Source of the DNA: Cryobacterium breve
Lineage (GTDB): Bacteria; Actinomycetota; Actinomycetes; Actinomycetales; Microbacteriaceae
DNA: 64,000 nt
Assembly: GCF_004402375.1 (NCBI RefSeq)
Contig: NZ_SOGJ01000021.1
Span: 173,210 to 237,209 of the forward strand
Direction: 5' to 3'
In this document: positions 28,816-36,789 of the stretch, piece by piece
Layout of the letters: each line of letters begins with the position of its first letter
How positions within the stretch are numbered: the first letter of the stretch is position 1
Program-made: the position numbers and the translations under genes
Notes under the pieces: model-generated
The model's input: the letters and a program-made list of their open reading frames with translations, nothing else
What the model was told of the DNA's origin: nothing
The model's database searches: none

Positions 28816-29333
28816 TGCGCACCGTCATCCCCGACGCCGCCGAAATGCACGAGTTCGGCCGTTCGGTGGCGGCGCTGCTGCGGGCCGGCGACCTGATCGT
28901 GCTGACCGGGCCCCTTGGAGCCGGGAAGACCACCTTCACCCGCGGTCTGGGGGAGGGGCTGCAGGTGCGGGGCGCGGTCACCAGCCCCACGTTCGTGCTC
29001 GCCCGCACGCACCCCAGCACGGTCGGCGGGCCCCCGCTCGTGCACGTCGACGCCTACCGGCTCGGAGGCGCCCTCGAGCTGGATGACCTCGACATCGATT
29101 TCGCCCGGTCGATCGTCGTGGTCGAGTGGGGCCGCGGCATGCTGGACGGCCTCGCCGACTCGTGGCTGGATATCGAGATCGAACGGCCGGTTGGGGCCTC
29201 CCAGGCCGCGGCGTCCGCTGTCGCGCTTCACCCCGACCACCCCGACGAGGTGCTCGACCTTGACGAACCGCGTACGGTCACGCTCACGCCGCACGGCCTC
29301 CGCTGGGCCGACTCAGGCGAATTCAGCGAATAG
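28815..29333 (+). CDS. tsaE: tRNA t6A biosynthesis ATPase TsaE
   Basis: 172 residues from ATG 28815, which overlaps the alr stop (TGATG). The Walker A motif is LTGPLGAGKTTFTRGL at about residues 30-45; VTSPTFVLAR and HVDAYRL follow, as in TsaE (YjeE). It works with TsaB and TsaD, both encoded next, to make N6-threonylcarbamoyl adenosine at tRNA position 37. A frame open upstream to 27627 merely shadows alr. Confidence 0.94.
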   Translation: MRTVIPDAAEMHEFGRSVAALLRAGDLIVLTGPLGAGKTTFTRGLGEGLQVRGAVTSPTFVLARTHPSTVGGPPLVHVDAYRLGGALELDDLDIDFARSIVVVEWGRGMLDGLADSWLDIEIERPVGASQAAASAVALHPDHPDEVLDLDEPRTVTLTPHGLRWADSGEFSE

Positions 29334-29342
29334 GCTGGTGAG

Positions 29343-29975
29343 GTGCTTCTCGCCATCGATACCTCCGCCGGGACGAGCGTCGCGGTCGTCGACCTCGACC
29401 GAGGCGTGATCGCCGAACAATCCACCACCGACACCATGCGTCACGCTGAGGTGGTCGGCCGCTTGATCGCCGACTGCCTACGCGACGCGGCCATTCCGAT
29501 CAGCGCTCTGTCCGCAGTGGTCGGCGGTATGGGCCCAGGGCCGTTCACCGGCCTGCGCGTGGGCATCGCTGCCGCGCGGGTTTTCGCTCTCGGTGCCGGG
29601 GTGCCGTTCGTGCCCGTCGTCAGCCATGACGCGCTCGCCTTCGGGCGCTACGAGGCGGGCCACACCGGCCCCCTTGTCGTCGTCACCGACGCCCGGCGGC
29701 GCGAGGTGAACTGGTCCGTGTACAGCGGGGCGGATGCCGCGGGCCTTCCGATCCGGGTCGACGGTCCGGGAGTGGCCAAGCCGGCCGTGCTGCTCGAGGC
29801 TGAGTGGCTCCACGCGGCAGTGCCCCGTTTCGACGCGGTCGCCGTATCGGCCGCGGAATTGGGTCAGGTTGCTGAGCTGATGTGGGCCCACCATCGCCCC
29901 TTTGCCGCCGACGAGGCGCTCTACCTGCGCTCGCCCGACGTCACACTGTCCAGCGGACCGAAGCGAGTGAGCTGA
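29343..29975 (+). CDS. tsaB: tRNA t6A biosynthesis protein TsaB
   Basis: 210 residues, GTG start. It is the non-catalytic ASKHA-fold partner of TsaD. The start LLAIDTSAGTSVAVVDLD and GMGPGPFTGLRVGIAAARVF are typical of TsaB (YeaZ). The stop overlaps the rimI start (TGATG). The gene lacks the metal site of TsaD, as expected. Confidence 0.94.
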   Translation: MLLAIDTSAGTSVAVVDLDRGVIAEQSTTDTMRHAEVVGRLIADCLRDAAIPISALSAVVGGMGPGPFTGLRVGIAAARVFALGAGVPFVPVVSHDALAFGRYEAGHTGPLVVVTDARRREVNWSVYSGADAAGLPIRVDGPGVAKPAVLLEAEWLHAAVPRFDAVAVSAAELGQVAELMWAHHRPFAADEALYLRSPDVTLSSGPKRVS

Positions 29976-30487
29976 TGACCTGGCAGCTGCGCCGCGCCAA
30001 AGCCGACGACGTGCAGGCGATCATGGCCCTTGAGACTCGAATCTTCGTCAACGACGCCTGGTCCACTGCTGCGATGGCCCACGACGTGGTCAGCTCCGAC
30101 TGCTACTACCTCGTGGCCTTCCCGCCCGACGAGCCCGACCGGATCGAGGCCTACGCGGGCCTGCTGGCACCATCCGGGGCTCACGAGGGCGACATTCAGA
30201 CCATCGCGGTCACCGAGCAGGCCCGTGGGCACGGCCTCGGCCGCACGCTGATGCTCAGCCTGATCGCCGAGGCCCGGAAGCGGGGCGTGCGGGAGGTGTT
30301 CCTCGAGGTGCGTGCCGACAACCCGGCGGCCCAGGAACTCTACCGCCGGCTCGGCTTCGAGGAGCTGGGCATCCGTCGCGGCTACTACCAGCCCGACAAC
30401 GTCGACGCGATCGTGATGCGCCTGCACGTGCCTGACCCTGAAATGAAAATGACGCCGGCAGAGTCCGCGGCGGAGGCCCACGAATGA
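29975..30487 (+). CDS. rimI: ribosomal-protein S18 alanine N-acetyltransferase
   Basis: 170 residues from ATG 29975. GNAT fold: the acetyl-CoA motif [20 protein letters not shown] and the motif [20 protein letters not shown] are RimI-like. Its place between tsaB and tsaD is the conserved actinobacterial and firmicute arrangement, which supports the RimI name over a generic GNAT. The C-terminus has an extra tail of about 20 residues. The stop overlaps tsaD by four bases. Confidence 0.88.
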   Translation: MTWQLRRAKADDVQAIMALETRIFVNDAWSTAAMAHDVVSSDCYYLVAFPPDEPDRIEAYAGLLAPSGAHEGDIQTIAVTEQARGHGLGRTLMLSLIAEARKRGVREVFLEVRADNPAAQELYRRLGFEELGIRRGYYQPDNVDAIVMRLHVPDPEMKMTPAESAAEAHE

Positions 30488-31578
30488 CCGGCAGGAACGA
30501 TCCCACCACGCTGAACCGCCAGAACCCGCTCGTGCTCGGCATCGAGACCTCCTGCGACGAGACCGGCATCGGGATCGTGCGCGGCAGTATTCTGCTCTCG
30601 AACACGATTGCGTCGTCGATGGACGAACATGCCCGTTACGGGGGAGTGGTGCCGGAGGTCGCGGCGCGCGCTCACCTCGAGGAGCTGGTGCCGGCGATCC
30701 GGGCGGCAACCGCCGAAGCCGGCATCCGCCTGGACGAGATCGACGCGGTGGCCGTGACCTGCGGCCCCGGCCTGGCCGGTGCGCTCATGGTGGGGGTCGG
30801 CGCGGCCAAGGCGCTCGCCATCTCGCTCGGCAAACCGATCTACGCGGTCAATCACCTCGTCGGCCACGTCGGCGCCGACGTGCTGCGGCTCGACACCGAT
30901 GACACCACGGAGCCGCTCGAGTACCCCACCATCGCGCTCCTCGTCAGCGGAGGCCACACCTCGCTGCTCCTGGTGCGAGACCTGGTCTCCGACGTTGAAT
31001 TGCTCGGCGAGACCATCGACGACGCGGCGGGCGAAGCCTTCGACAAGGTTGCCCGGCTGCTCGGTCTGCCCTACCCGGGCGGCCCCCAGATCGACCGGGC
31101 GGCGTTGGAGGGCAACCCCACCGCCATCCGTTTCCCCCGGGGGCTCAGTCAGACCAAGGACATGGAGAAGCACCGCTACGACTTCTCCTTCTCCGGGTTG
31201 AAAACGTCGGTGGCCCGCTGGGTCGAGCAGAAACGCGACGCCGGCGAACCGGTGCCGGTCCCCGACGTCGCGGCCAGTTTCCGCGAGTCGGTCGTCGACA
31301 TCCTGCTGACGAAGGCCATTGCGGCCTGCGTGGACCTCGGCGTGCCGCGGCTTCTGCTGGGTGGTGGCGTCATCGCCAACGCCCGGCTGCGCCAGGTCGC
31401 TCAGGAACGCACGGATGCCGCGGGCATCGCCTTGCGCATCCCGCCGCTGTCGCTCTGCACCGACAACGGTGCCATGATCGCCGCCCTCGGGGCGCAGCTG
31501 ATCATGGCCGGGCATGAGCCCTCGTCGCTGGAGTTCGGCGCGGATTCGACACTTCCGGTGTCCGACATTCAGGTCTGA
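30484..31578 (+). CDS. tsaD: tRNA t6A threonylcarbamoyltransferase TsaD
   Basis: 364 residues. It transfers the threonylcarbamoyl group to A37 of tRNAs that read ANN codons. The N-terminal [35 protein letters not shown] (metal-site region), [12 protein letters not shown] and [13 protein letters not shown] are all hallmarks. It completes the TsaB-TsaD-TsaE set; TsaC is not in the window. It probably ends the acpS-tsaD operon. Confidence 0.96.
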   Translation: MTGRNDPTTLNRQNPLVLGIETSCDETGIGIVRGSILLSNTIASSMDEHARYGGVVPEVAARAHLEELVPAIRAATAEAGIRLDEIDAVAVTCGPGLAGALMVGVGAAKALAISLGKPIYAVNHLVGHVGADVLRLDTDDTTEPLEYPTIALLVSGGHTSLLLVRDLVSDVELLGETIDDAAGEAFDKVARLLGLPYPGGPQIDRAALEGNPTAIRFPRGLSQTKDMEKHRYDFSFSGLKTSVARWVEQKRDAGEPVPVPDVAASFRESVVDILLTKAIAACVDLGVPRLLLGGGVIANARLRQVAQERTDAAGIALRIPPLSLCTDNGAMIAALGAQLIMAGHEPSSLEFGADSTLPVSDIQV

Positions 31579-31714
31579 AGCCCCGATCACCGGCGTTTCG
31601 CCGTCGGGCGGGTATTCTGGCATCGGCAGACCCCGTTCAATCGAACCTGCCCCGCTGTCCGGCTGGGAGCCACTCTGGCAGACCAGATGCACCATTCTCA
31701 AAGGAGCACGCGAC

Positions 31715-32134
31715 ATGACCGATCCGAACCAGCCTCCCGTAACCCCACCCCCGATGTTCAAGCCGCAGTCCTCCCCTGCACCCGGAGCCGGGACTCCGGC
31801 CCCGCAGCAGCAGGGTGCACCCCAGGCCGCTCCGGCGTACGGGCAGCAGCCCTACCAGCAGCCGTACGCGCAGCAGTCCCCGACCGAGAAATACAACGTG
31901 CTGGCCATCGTGTCGCTGGTGACGAGCGTGCTGGGGATCTCGCTGGCCGGCATCATCTGCGGCCACATCGGCCTGAGCCAGATCGGCCGGACCGGCGAAA
32001 AGGGTCGGGGGCTCGCGATCGCCGGCCTCGTCCTCGGCTATCTCGGGATCGTAGCCGGGCTCGTCCTGCTGGTCGTGCTCATCCCGGTCATGGTCGCGAT
32101 TCTCAACGACCCGTCCCTGGTCGACGGTTACTGA
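31715..32134 (+). CDS. DUF4190 membrane protein with Pro/Gln-rich tail
   Basis: 139 residues from ATG 31715, with AAGGAG before it. The first about 60 residues are rich in Pro, Gln and Ala (QQPYQQPYAQQ) and probably cytosolic. Two membrane segments follow, separated by the GHIGLSQIGRTGEKGRGLAI motif that defines DUF4190. Function is unknown. Two similar genes follow directly, so this is a small local family. The frame opens earlier (31514), inside tsaD, without a start signal. Confidence 0.85.
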   Translation: MTDPNQPPVTPPPMFKPQSSPAPGAGTPAPQQQGAPQAAPAYGQQPYQQPYAQQSPTEKYNVLAIVSLVTSVLGISLAGIICGHIGLSQIGRTGEKGRGLAIAGLVLGYLGIVAGLVLLVVLIPVMVAILNDPSLVDGY

Positions 32135-32227
32135 CCCAGCGGCCATTGGTCGACACCTGGGCCGCTAGCCGGTGACCCCAGAAAACCTGCGACGCACACC
32201 CCGTCGTCCGGAAAGGAATGAACTCGC

Positions 32228-32773
32228 ATGAGCGATTCGAATATCCCCAGCACTCCCGAGGTCCCCCAAGTGCCGAACGTACCCCAGGTGCCTGACGTGC
32301 CTCAGGTCCCGGACATCCCGCGTTCCGACGTGCGCCTGGATGTTCCGACGACGCCGCCGGCCTACGGTGCCCCGACCCCGCCGCCCGCTTACGGGGCCCC
32401 GTCCGCTCCGCCCGCCTATGGAGCACCGATGGCTGCCCAGGAACCGGCCTACGGTGCGCCCTACGCGGGCTACGGCACAGCGCCCGCCACGAAGCAGCCG
32501 ATCCTGAGCATTCTGGCGCTCGTCGCCGGAATCGTCGGCATCCTCGGTGCCCCGGTCGTCTTCATTCCGATCGTGGGCGGCATCCTGGGGCTCTTCATTC
32601 CGGCCGCGGCCGTCATCCTCGGATTCCTCGGCAAGTCGAAGGAACCGCAGGCGAAGGGCTTCTGGTTGACCGGCCTCATCACCGGGTTTGTCGGGGTCGG
32701 CCTGGCCGTCATCAGCATTGTGGCCTGGGCGGTACTCTTCGCCAGCGTGCCCAGCGACTACTCCACGTATTGA
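32228..32773 (+). CDS. DUF4190-like membrane protein with tandem peptide repeats
   Basis: 181 residues. The N-terminal half is low complexity: VPQVPDV-type repeats at about residues 11-38 and then five PAYGAP repeats at about 40-80. Two hydrophobic segments follow (ILALVAGIVGILGAPVVFIP, GILGLFIPAAAVILGFLG), a short KSKEPQAKG loop and a third segment. It resembles its upstream neighbour in layout, but the loop lacks the GxxGLxQI motif. GGAAAGG precedes the ATG. Function is unknown. Confidence 0.82.
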   Translation: MSDSNIPSTPEVPQVPNVPQVPDVPQVPDIPRSDVRLDVPTTPPAYGAPTPPPAYGAPSAPPAYGAPMAAQEPAYGAPYAGYGTAPATKQPILSILALVAGIVGILGAPVVFIPIVGGILGLFIPAAAVILGFLGKSKEPQAKGFWLTGLITGFVGVGLAVISIVAWAVLFASVPSDYSTY

Positions 32774-32792
32774 GCCGGAGCTAGCGAAGCCG

Positions 32793-33203
32793 ATGGCTGG
32801 GGAGTACCGAGAGCCGCCCCGCGATGACGAATTCCGGTTCGACCTCACCCGGCCGTCGGCACCCGTCGAGGGTGAGCTGGACTACGCGTCGACCGTTACG
32901 GCTCCCACCGAATGGGTGCCCTACGTCTACACCGACAGTGAACTCAGCGCGCAGGCCGGCCGGGGCGGGCTGTCCATTGCTGCCCTGGTCTTCGGACTGC
33001 TCGGTTTGGGCATCGCCGTCTTCGGTGTCTGGGGGGCGGCGCTGTCGCTGGCCGCGGTCGTGCTGGCCGTCATGGCCCGCATCACGGAGCGGCGCTCCGG
33101 CGCCCTGTGGGCCTATGGTCTCGGCACCGGTTTAGCCGGTCTGATCCTGGCCGTCGCGTGGGTGCTGATCGTCATGCAGGCTCTCACGATCGTGCCGGGC
33201 TGA
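32793..33203 (+). CDS. small DUF4190-like membrane protein
   Basis: 136 residues from ATG 32793. A charged N-terminal half of about 60 residues is followed by membrane segments (LSIAALVFGLLGLGIAVFGV; LSLAAVVLAVMARI; GLAGLILAVAWVLIVMQAL), with the loop RITERRSGALWAYGLGTGLA resembling the DUF4190 loop. It is 19 bases from the previous gene and convergent with the methyltransferase gene. Function is unknown. The ribosome binding site (GGAG) is rather distant, so the start is less sure. Confidence 0.75.
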   Translation: MAGEYREPPRDDEFRFDLTRPSAPVEGELDYASTVTAPTEWVPYVYTDSELSAQAGRGGLSIAALVFGLLGLGIAVFGVWGAALSLAAVVLAVMARITERRSGALWAYGLGTGLAGLILAVAWVLIVMQALTIVPG

Positions 33204-33220
33204 CTGCGGCCGCACAGCAG

Positions 33221-34420
33221 TCAGTGGAGTGGCGCAACCCGTTCTACCAGCAGGGCGACGCGCTGCCCCGCCGCGCGGGTGAGAATGAGCGTGCCGGATT
33301 CGGGGCCCTTGAGCTTCAGCCGGGTGCGCAGGGTGGCGGGATCGACGTCGACGCCCCGCTTCTTGATCTCGAGGGTGCCGATGCGGCGTTCCTGCAGGGC
33401 CAGCCGCAGCTTCTTCTCGTCGACCGGCAGCAGCTCCAGCACCCGGAACGCGGTGGCGAAAGGCGTGCGCTGCAGCGTCTGGGAGGTGAGATACGCGATG
33501 GCGTCGCTCAGCATCTGCGCGTCGAGCGATCGGGCCAGATCGCCGATCAGGCGGGCGCGGATGACCGCACCGTCCGGCTCGTAGAGATAGTCGCCCAGCA
33601 CGCCCACCGGGGCATCCACGCTGTCGCCGGGTGCGGTCAGTTCGTGAGTTCCGGTGCGGCCCAACACGAGGGCGGCACGACGGATGCCGGGCCGCGCCAG
33701 AGCACCGAACCACAGCCCCATCTCCACGAGCTTGCCGTCCACGGACACCCACTGCGCTTCGGCCGCCGCGGGGATGAGGTCGCGGTCGTGCCCCGGACCG
33801 AGCTTGACGCCGATGGGCATTCGTTCACTGAGGCCGAAGACGAAGTCGAGGTGCGGGGAGTAGTCCTCGGGCCGGGTGAGGCGCTTGGTATTGGCATGCC
33901 CGGCGGTGCGGCGGGCCGGGTCCAACCAGGCGGCGTCGAACCCGGCCAGGTCCACGTCTTCCGCGGCGGAGTGCAGCACGCTCGCGTTCTCGAACGGGGC
34001 CAGGTTGTAGCTGGCGACGGTCGCGGTCACCTCGTCGGCGTCCACCGCCGTCACGGTGAGGTCCATCGCGGCCAGGGCCATGGCGTCGCCGCCGATGCCG
34101 CAGCCGAGGTCGGCGACCCGGTTCAGGCCGCCGCCGACGAACCGGCCCGCGTGCAGGGCGGCCACCTGCAGCCGCGTGGCCTGCTCGAGCCCGGCATCCG
34201 TGAAGAGCATCCGCCCGGCGAACTCTCCGAACTTGGGCACAGCCTTGGCGCGCAGTCGCGACTGGCCGAGCACGGCGGTGACCAGGTCAGGGCTGTGCCC
34301 GGCCTTGCGCAGGTCGCTTACCACCCGCACGACATCGGCGGCCGATTCGTACGGCGGCAACGAGTCCAGCAGGCGCAAACCGCCCGGCGACAACAGCTCG
34401 ACGAGCTCTGAGCGTTCCAT
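33221..34420 (-). CDS. class I SAM-dependent methyltransferase, THUMP-like
   Basis: 399 residues. A helical N-terminal part (about 1-95) precedes a SAM-binding motif, VADLGCGIGGDAMALAAMDL at about 103-122, and an acidic loop VDADEV. The motif DAAWLDPARR resembles the catalytic DPP-type motif of nucleic-acid N-methyltransferases. The C-terminal about 80 residues look like the THUMP-like domain found on such proteins. It is probably an RNA methyltransferase; the target is unknown. It is divergent from groES, whose CIRCE palindrome begins 21 bases before this start codon. Confidence 0.85.
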   Translation of the reverse strand: MERSELVELLSPGGLRLLDSLPPYESAADVVRVVSDLRKAGHSPDLVTAVLGQSRLRAKAVPKFGEFAGRMLFTDAGLEQATRLQVAALHAGRFVGGGLNRVADLGCGIGGDAMALAAMDLTVTAVDADEVTATVASYNLAPFENASVLHSAAEDVDLAGFDAAWLDPARRTAGHANTKRLTRPEDYSPHLDFVFGLSERMPIGVKLGPGHDRDLIPAAAEAQWVSVDGKLVEMGLWFGALARPGIRRAALVLGRTGTHELTAPGDSVDAPVGVLGDYLYEPDGAVIRARLIGDLARSLDAQMLSDAIAYLTSQTLQRTPFATAFRVLELLPVDEKKLRLALQERRIGTLEIKKRGVDVDPATLRTRLKLKGPESGTLILTRAAGQRVALLVERVAPLH

Positions 34421-34440
34421 CGTGCAAACCTATCAACCCC

Positions 34441-34519
34441 GGCGCATCTGGCACTCACGTTGCGTGAGTGCCAGATGCGCCCTAAACTCGGCTTAGCACT
34501 CTCGCTGTGAGTCTGCTAA
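34441..34519 (+). promoter_or_regulatory. groES promoter with two CIRCE-like HrcA operators
   Basis: Operator 1: CTGGCACTC, nine bases, GAGTGCCAG (34448-34474), inside a perfect 19-bp palindrome (34441-34459 with 34463-34481). Operator 2: TTAGCACTC, nine bases, GTCTGCTAA (34493-34519), where the right arm matches the CIRCE consensus GAGTGCTAA at 7 of 9. A promoter TTGCGT (34460-34465), 17 bases, TAAACT (34483-34488) fits between them, so HrcA bound at either site should block RNA polymerase. Confidence 0.85.
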
Positions 34520-34548
34520 CTATGTCTTAGCTAAGAAAGAGGTCAACC

Positions 34549-34845
34549 GTGTCGGTCTCCATCAAGCCGCTCGAGGATCGCATCGTCATCAAGCAGGTCG
34601 ACGCAGAGCAGACCACCGCATCAGGTCTGGTCATTCCTGACACCGCCAAGGAAAAGCCCCAGGAGGGCGAAGTTGTCGCAGTCGGCCCCGGCCGCATTGA
34701 CGACAACGGCAACCGCATTCCGCTCGACGTCGCCGTCGGCGACAAGGTGATCTACTCCAAGTACGGCGGAACCGAGGTCAAGTTCGGTGGCGAGGACCTC
34801 CTCGTGCTCTCGGCTCGCGACGTGCTCGCGGTCGTCGTTCGCTAG
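34549..34845 (+). CDS. groES: co-chaperonin GroES
   Basis: 98 residues. It caps the GroEL chamber. The start [20 protein letters not shown], the mobile loop ([20 protein letters not shown]) and the C-terminal [16 protein letters not shown] are typical. AAAGAGG precedes the GTG-less ATG-type frame (the start codon is GTG at 34549). groEL does not follow; a terminator and rarD do, so groEL must be elsewhere. Confidence 0.96.
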   Translation: MSVSIKPLEDRIVIKQVDAEQTTASGLVIPDTAKEKPQEGEVVAVGPGRIDDNGNRIPLDVAVGDKVIYSKYGGTEVKFGGEDLLVLSARDVLAVVVR

Positions 34846-34864
34846 TCACACGCACTGATTGATA

Positions 34865-34900
34865 GAATCCCGGATGGCCTGGCCATTCGGGATTCTTCTT
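34865..34900 (+). terminator. terminator after groES
   Basis: GAATCCCGGATGG (34865-34877) pairs with CCATTCGGGATTC (34883-34895) with one G-U pair, followed by TTCTT. It makes groES a single-gene transcript. Confidence 0.8.
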
Positions 34901-34919
34901 CGTTAAGAAAGGCGCGTCC

Positions 34920-35888
34920 GTGCAACAAGGCCCGTCCTCACCTGGCACACCCCGAGGGGGCAGGGCGACCCGGCCGGCGCGGTCGGAGCAGAGTAAGGGC
35001 CTGATCTACGCGATCCTCGCCTACGCCCTGTGGGGCATGCTGCCGCTCTTCTTCCTGTTGCTCGCCCCGAGCGGCGCCTTCGAGATCGTGGCCTGGAGGG
35101 TGCTCTTCTCGCTCGTCTTCTGCGCGCTTCTGATCACGGTCACCCGCAAATGGCGCGCGTTCTTCGTCCTGGTGCGGCGGCCGCGCATCGTGTTCACCAT
35201 GGGGCTGGCCGGGCTGCTTATCTTCGTGAACTGGCAAACCTACGTGTACGCCGCTCTCAGTGGCCACGTTGTCGAGGCTGCCCTGGGCTACTTCATCAAC
35301 CCGATCGTCACGGTGTTCCTCGGCGTTCTTCTTCTGGGGGAGAAGCTGCGCCCGCTGCAGTGGGTGGCCGTGGGCATCAGCCTCGGCGCCGTGGTCGTGC
35401 TGACCGTCGGCTACGGTTCGCTGCCGTGGGTGTCGCTCATCCTCGCCTTCTCCTTCGGCTTCTACGGCCTGATCAAGAAGCGGGTGGGCCGCGACGTCGA
35501 CGCCGTCGCCGGGCTCACGCTCGAGACGATCTGGTTGGCGCCCATCGCCGTCGTGCAGCTGATCGTGGTGGCCTCCATCTCCGGCCTCACTATTGGAACC
35601 CTGTCGACCTGGCACACGCTGGGGCTGCTTGCCACGGGAATCGTGACCGCCGTCCCGCTTCTGTTCTTCGCCGCGGCGGCCCGGCGTCTGCCCTTGACCT
35701 ACATGGGACTGATCCAGTACTTCGCGCCGATCCTCCAGTTCCTGGTCGGCGTCTTCGTGCTTCTGGAGCCCATGCCGCCCGAGCGCTGGGTCGGTTTCGG
35801 ACTGGTCTGGGTGGCTCTCATCGTTCTCACAACCGACATGGTCCTCACCGGTCGCGCTCCCCGGCGTGCGTCCCTCGAACCCGCCTAA
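34920..35888 (+). CDS. rarD: EamA/RarD-type transporter
   Basis: 322 residues, GTG start with AAGAAAGG upstream. About ten membrane segments form the two EamA halves. SKGLIYAILAYALWGMLPLF, NWQTYVYAALSGHVVEAALG and YFINPIVTVFLGVLLLGEKL are the RarD signature. RarD is named for chloramphenicol sensitivity in some bacteria, but its substrate is not known. A polar Pro/Gly/Arg-rich N-terminus of about 25 residues precedes the first segment. It stands alone. Confidence 0.9.
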   Translation: MQQGPSSPGTPRGGRATRPARSEQSKGLIYAILAYALWGMLPLFFLLLAPSGAFEIVAWRVLFSLVFCALLITVTRKWRAFFVLVRRPRIVFTMGLAGLLIFVNWQTYVYAALSGHVVEAALGYFINPIVTVFLGVLLLGEKLRPLQWVAVGISLGAVVVLTVGYGSLPWVSLILAFSFGFYGLIKKRVGRDVDAVAGLTLETIWLAPIAVVQLIVVASISGLTIGTLSTWHTLGLLATGIVTAVPLLFFAAAARRLPLTYMGLIQYFAPILQFLVGVFVLLEPMPPERWVGFGLVWVALIVLTTDMVLTGRAPRRASLEPA

Positions 35889-35934
35889 GCCGCGTTACGC
35901 TCGATGGCGCACCTCGTACGTGAAAGGACACCGG

Positions 35935-36663
35935 ATGCGCGCTGCTTCGACTTCCGTCCCCGTCAGGCTGATCGGGGCGCTCGCCGGCGTTCTTCTGCTC
36001 TCGGGTTGCGTGCCGGAGGTGACCCCGACCGCCGCGCCACAGTCCGCGGCCCCCGTCGTGGTTGAACCGACCGGCGACGGGACTGTGCGCATCGGAACCC
36101 TGTTTCCCATGACGGGCGATGACGCTGCCAGCGGTGCCGCACAGGTGGCCGGGTCTGAATTGGCGGCCCGGGAAATCACCGAGCAGGGCCGCGTGCTCGG
36201 GACTCCGATCCAGCTGATCCACCGTGACTCCGCCGTCACTGCGGCGGACTCCCTGGCCGACCTGCTTGCCCGTGGCGTCGACGTCGTGCTGTGGGACGCC
36301 ACGATTCCGGTCCCGGACGACCTGGCCGCTGCGGCCCTGGCGGCCCCGGTGGCGCTGCTGGCGCTCGGAAGCTTCGCGAACGGCGGCACGCCGCTGGCCG
36401 CGGGCGAGGAATTCGCGGTGCGGCTGCGCACCCTCGACCCGGGCCTGGTCGACACCGCCGGCGGTGGGGAGGCCTACGACGGAGTTGTCCTGAGCGCCTT
36501 GGCCGCCGCACGGGCCGGGGACGACGGAGCAGCGTCGATCTCGCCTGCCCTTGACCAGGTCAGCACCGGGTCGGCGGCGTGCGCCTCGTGGGGAGAATGT
36601 GCGGCCGCGCTGGCCGATGCGCAACAGATCGCCTATTCAGGAGTCACCGGCCGCCGATCGTAA
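35935..36663 (+). CDS. reduced LivK-like lipoprotein (lobe II missing)
   Basis: 242 residues from ATG 35935, with GAAAGG upstream. A lipoprotein signal ends in LLLSGC (Cys25). The sequence then follows the start of a branched-chain amino-acid binding protein (VRIGTLFPMTGDDAASGAAQ) to about residue 143 and jumps directly to its end (FAVRLRTLDPGLVD, GEAYDGVVLSALAAA, ISPALDQVSTG). Against livK next door about 160 central residues, roughly lobe II, are absent, as is the last about 30 residues. It may be a decaying paralogue, though frame and lipobox are intact, or a specialised accessory lipoprotein. Confidence 0.8.
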   Translation: MRAASTSVPVRLIGALAGVLLLSGCVPEVTPTAAPQSAAPVVVEPTGDGTVRIGTLFPMTGDDAASGAAQVAGSELAAREITEQGRVLGTPIQLIHRDSAVTAADSLADLLARGVDVVLWDATIPVPDDLAAAALAAPVALLALGSFANGGTPLAAGEEFAVRLRTLDPGLVDTAGGGEAYDGVVLSALAAARAGDDGAASISPALDQVSTGSAACASWGECAAALADAQQIAYSGVTGRRS

Positions 36664-36696
36664 CGATTGGGTCTGCGTTACACGGATGTGACACGG

Positions 36697-36735
36697 TTGC
36701 CTTGTTTCGTGCGATCCCTGTCAATAATGTGACAG
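36697..36735 (+). promoter_or_regulatory. putative livK operator/promoter
   Basis: CTGTCA-ATAATG-TGACAG (36718-36735) is a perfect 6-bp inverted repeat whose spacer contains a possible -10 (AATAAT, 36723-36728). TTGCCT or TTGTTT lies upstream (36697-36707), but the spacing to the -10 is not ideal. A repressor site over the -10 is plausible. Confidence 0.4.
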
Positions 36736-36789
36736 AACGGCAGTCAATCGACCGCTGTCATTTCTCATTCTCTACTCCCAAGGAGCAAC

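Noticed and set aside
27627..29333. 568-residue open frame covering alr and tsaE
   Set aside because: Its first 396 codons run out of frame through alr and are Arg/Gly-rich shadow sequence. Only the part from ATG 28815 shows the TsaE motifs.
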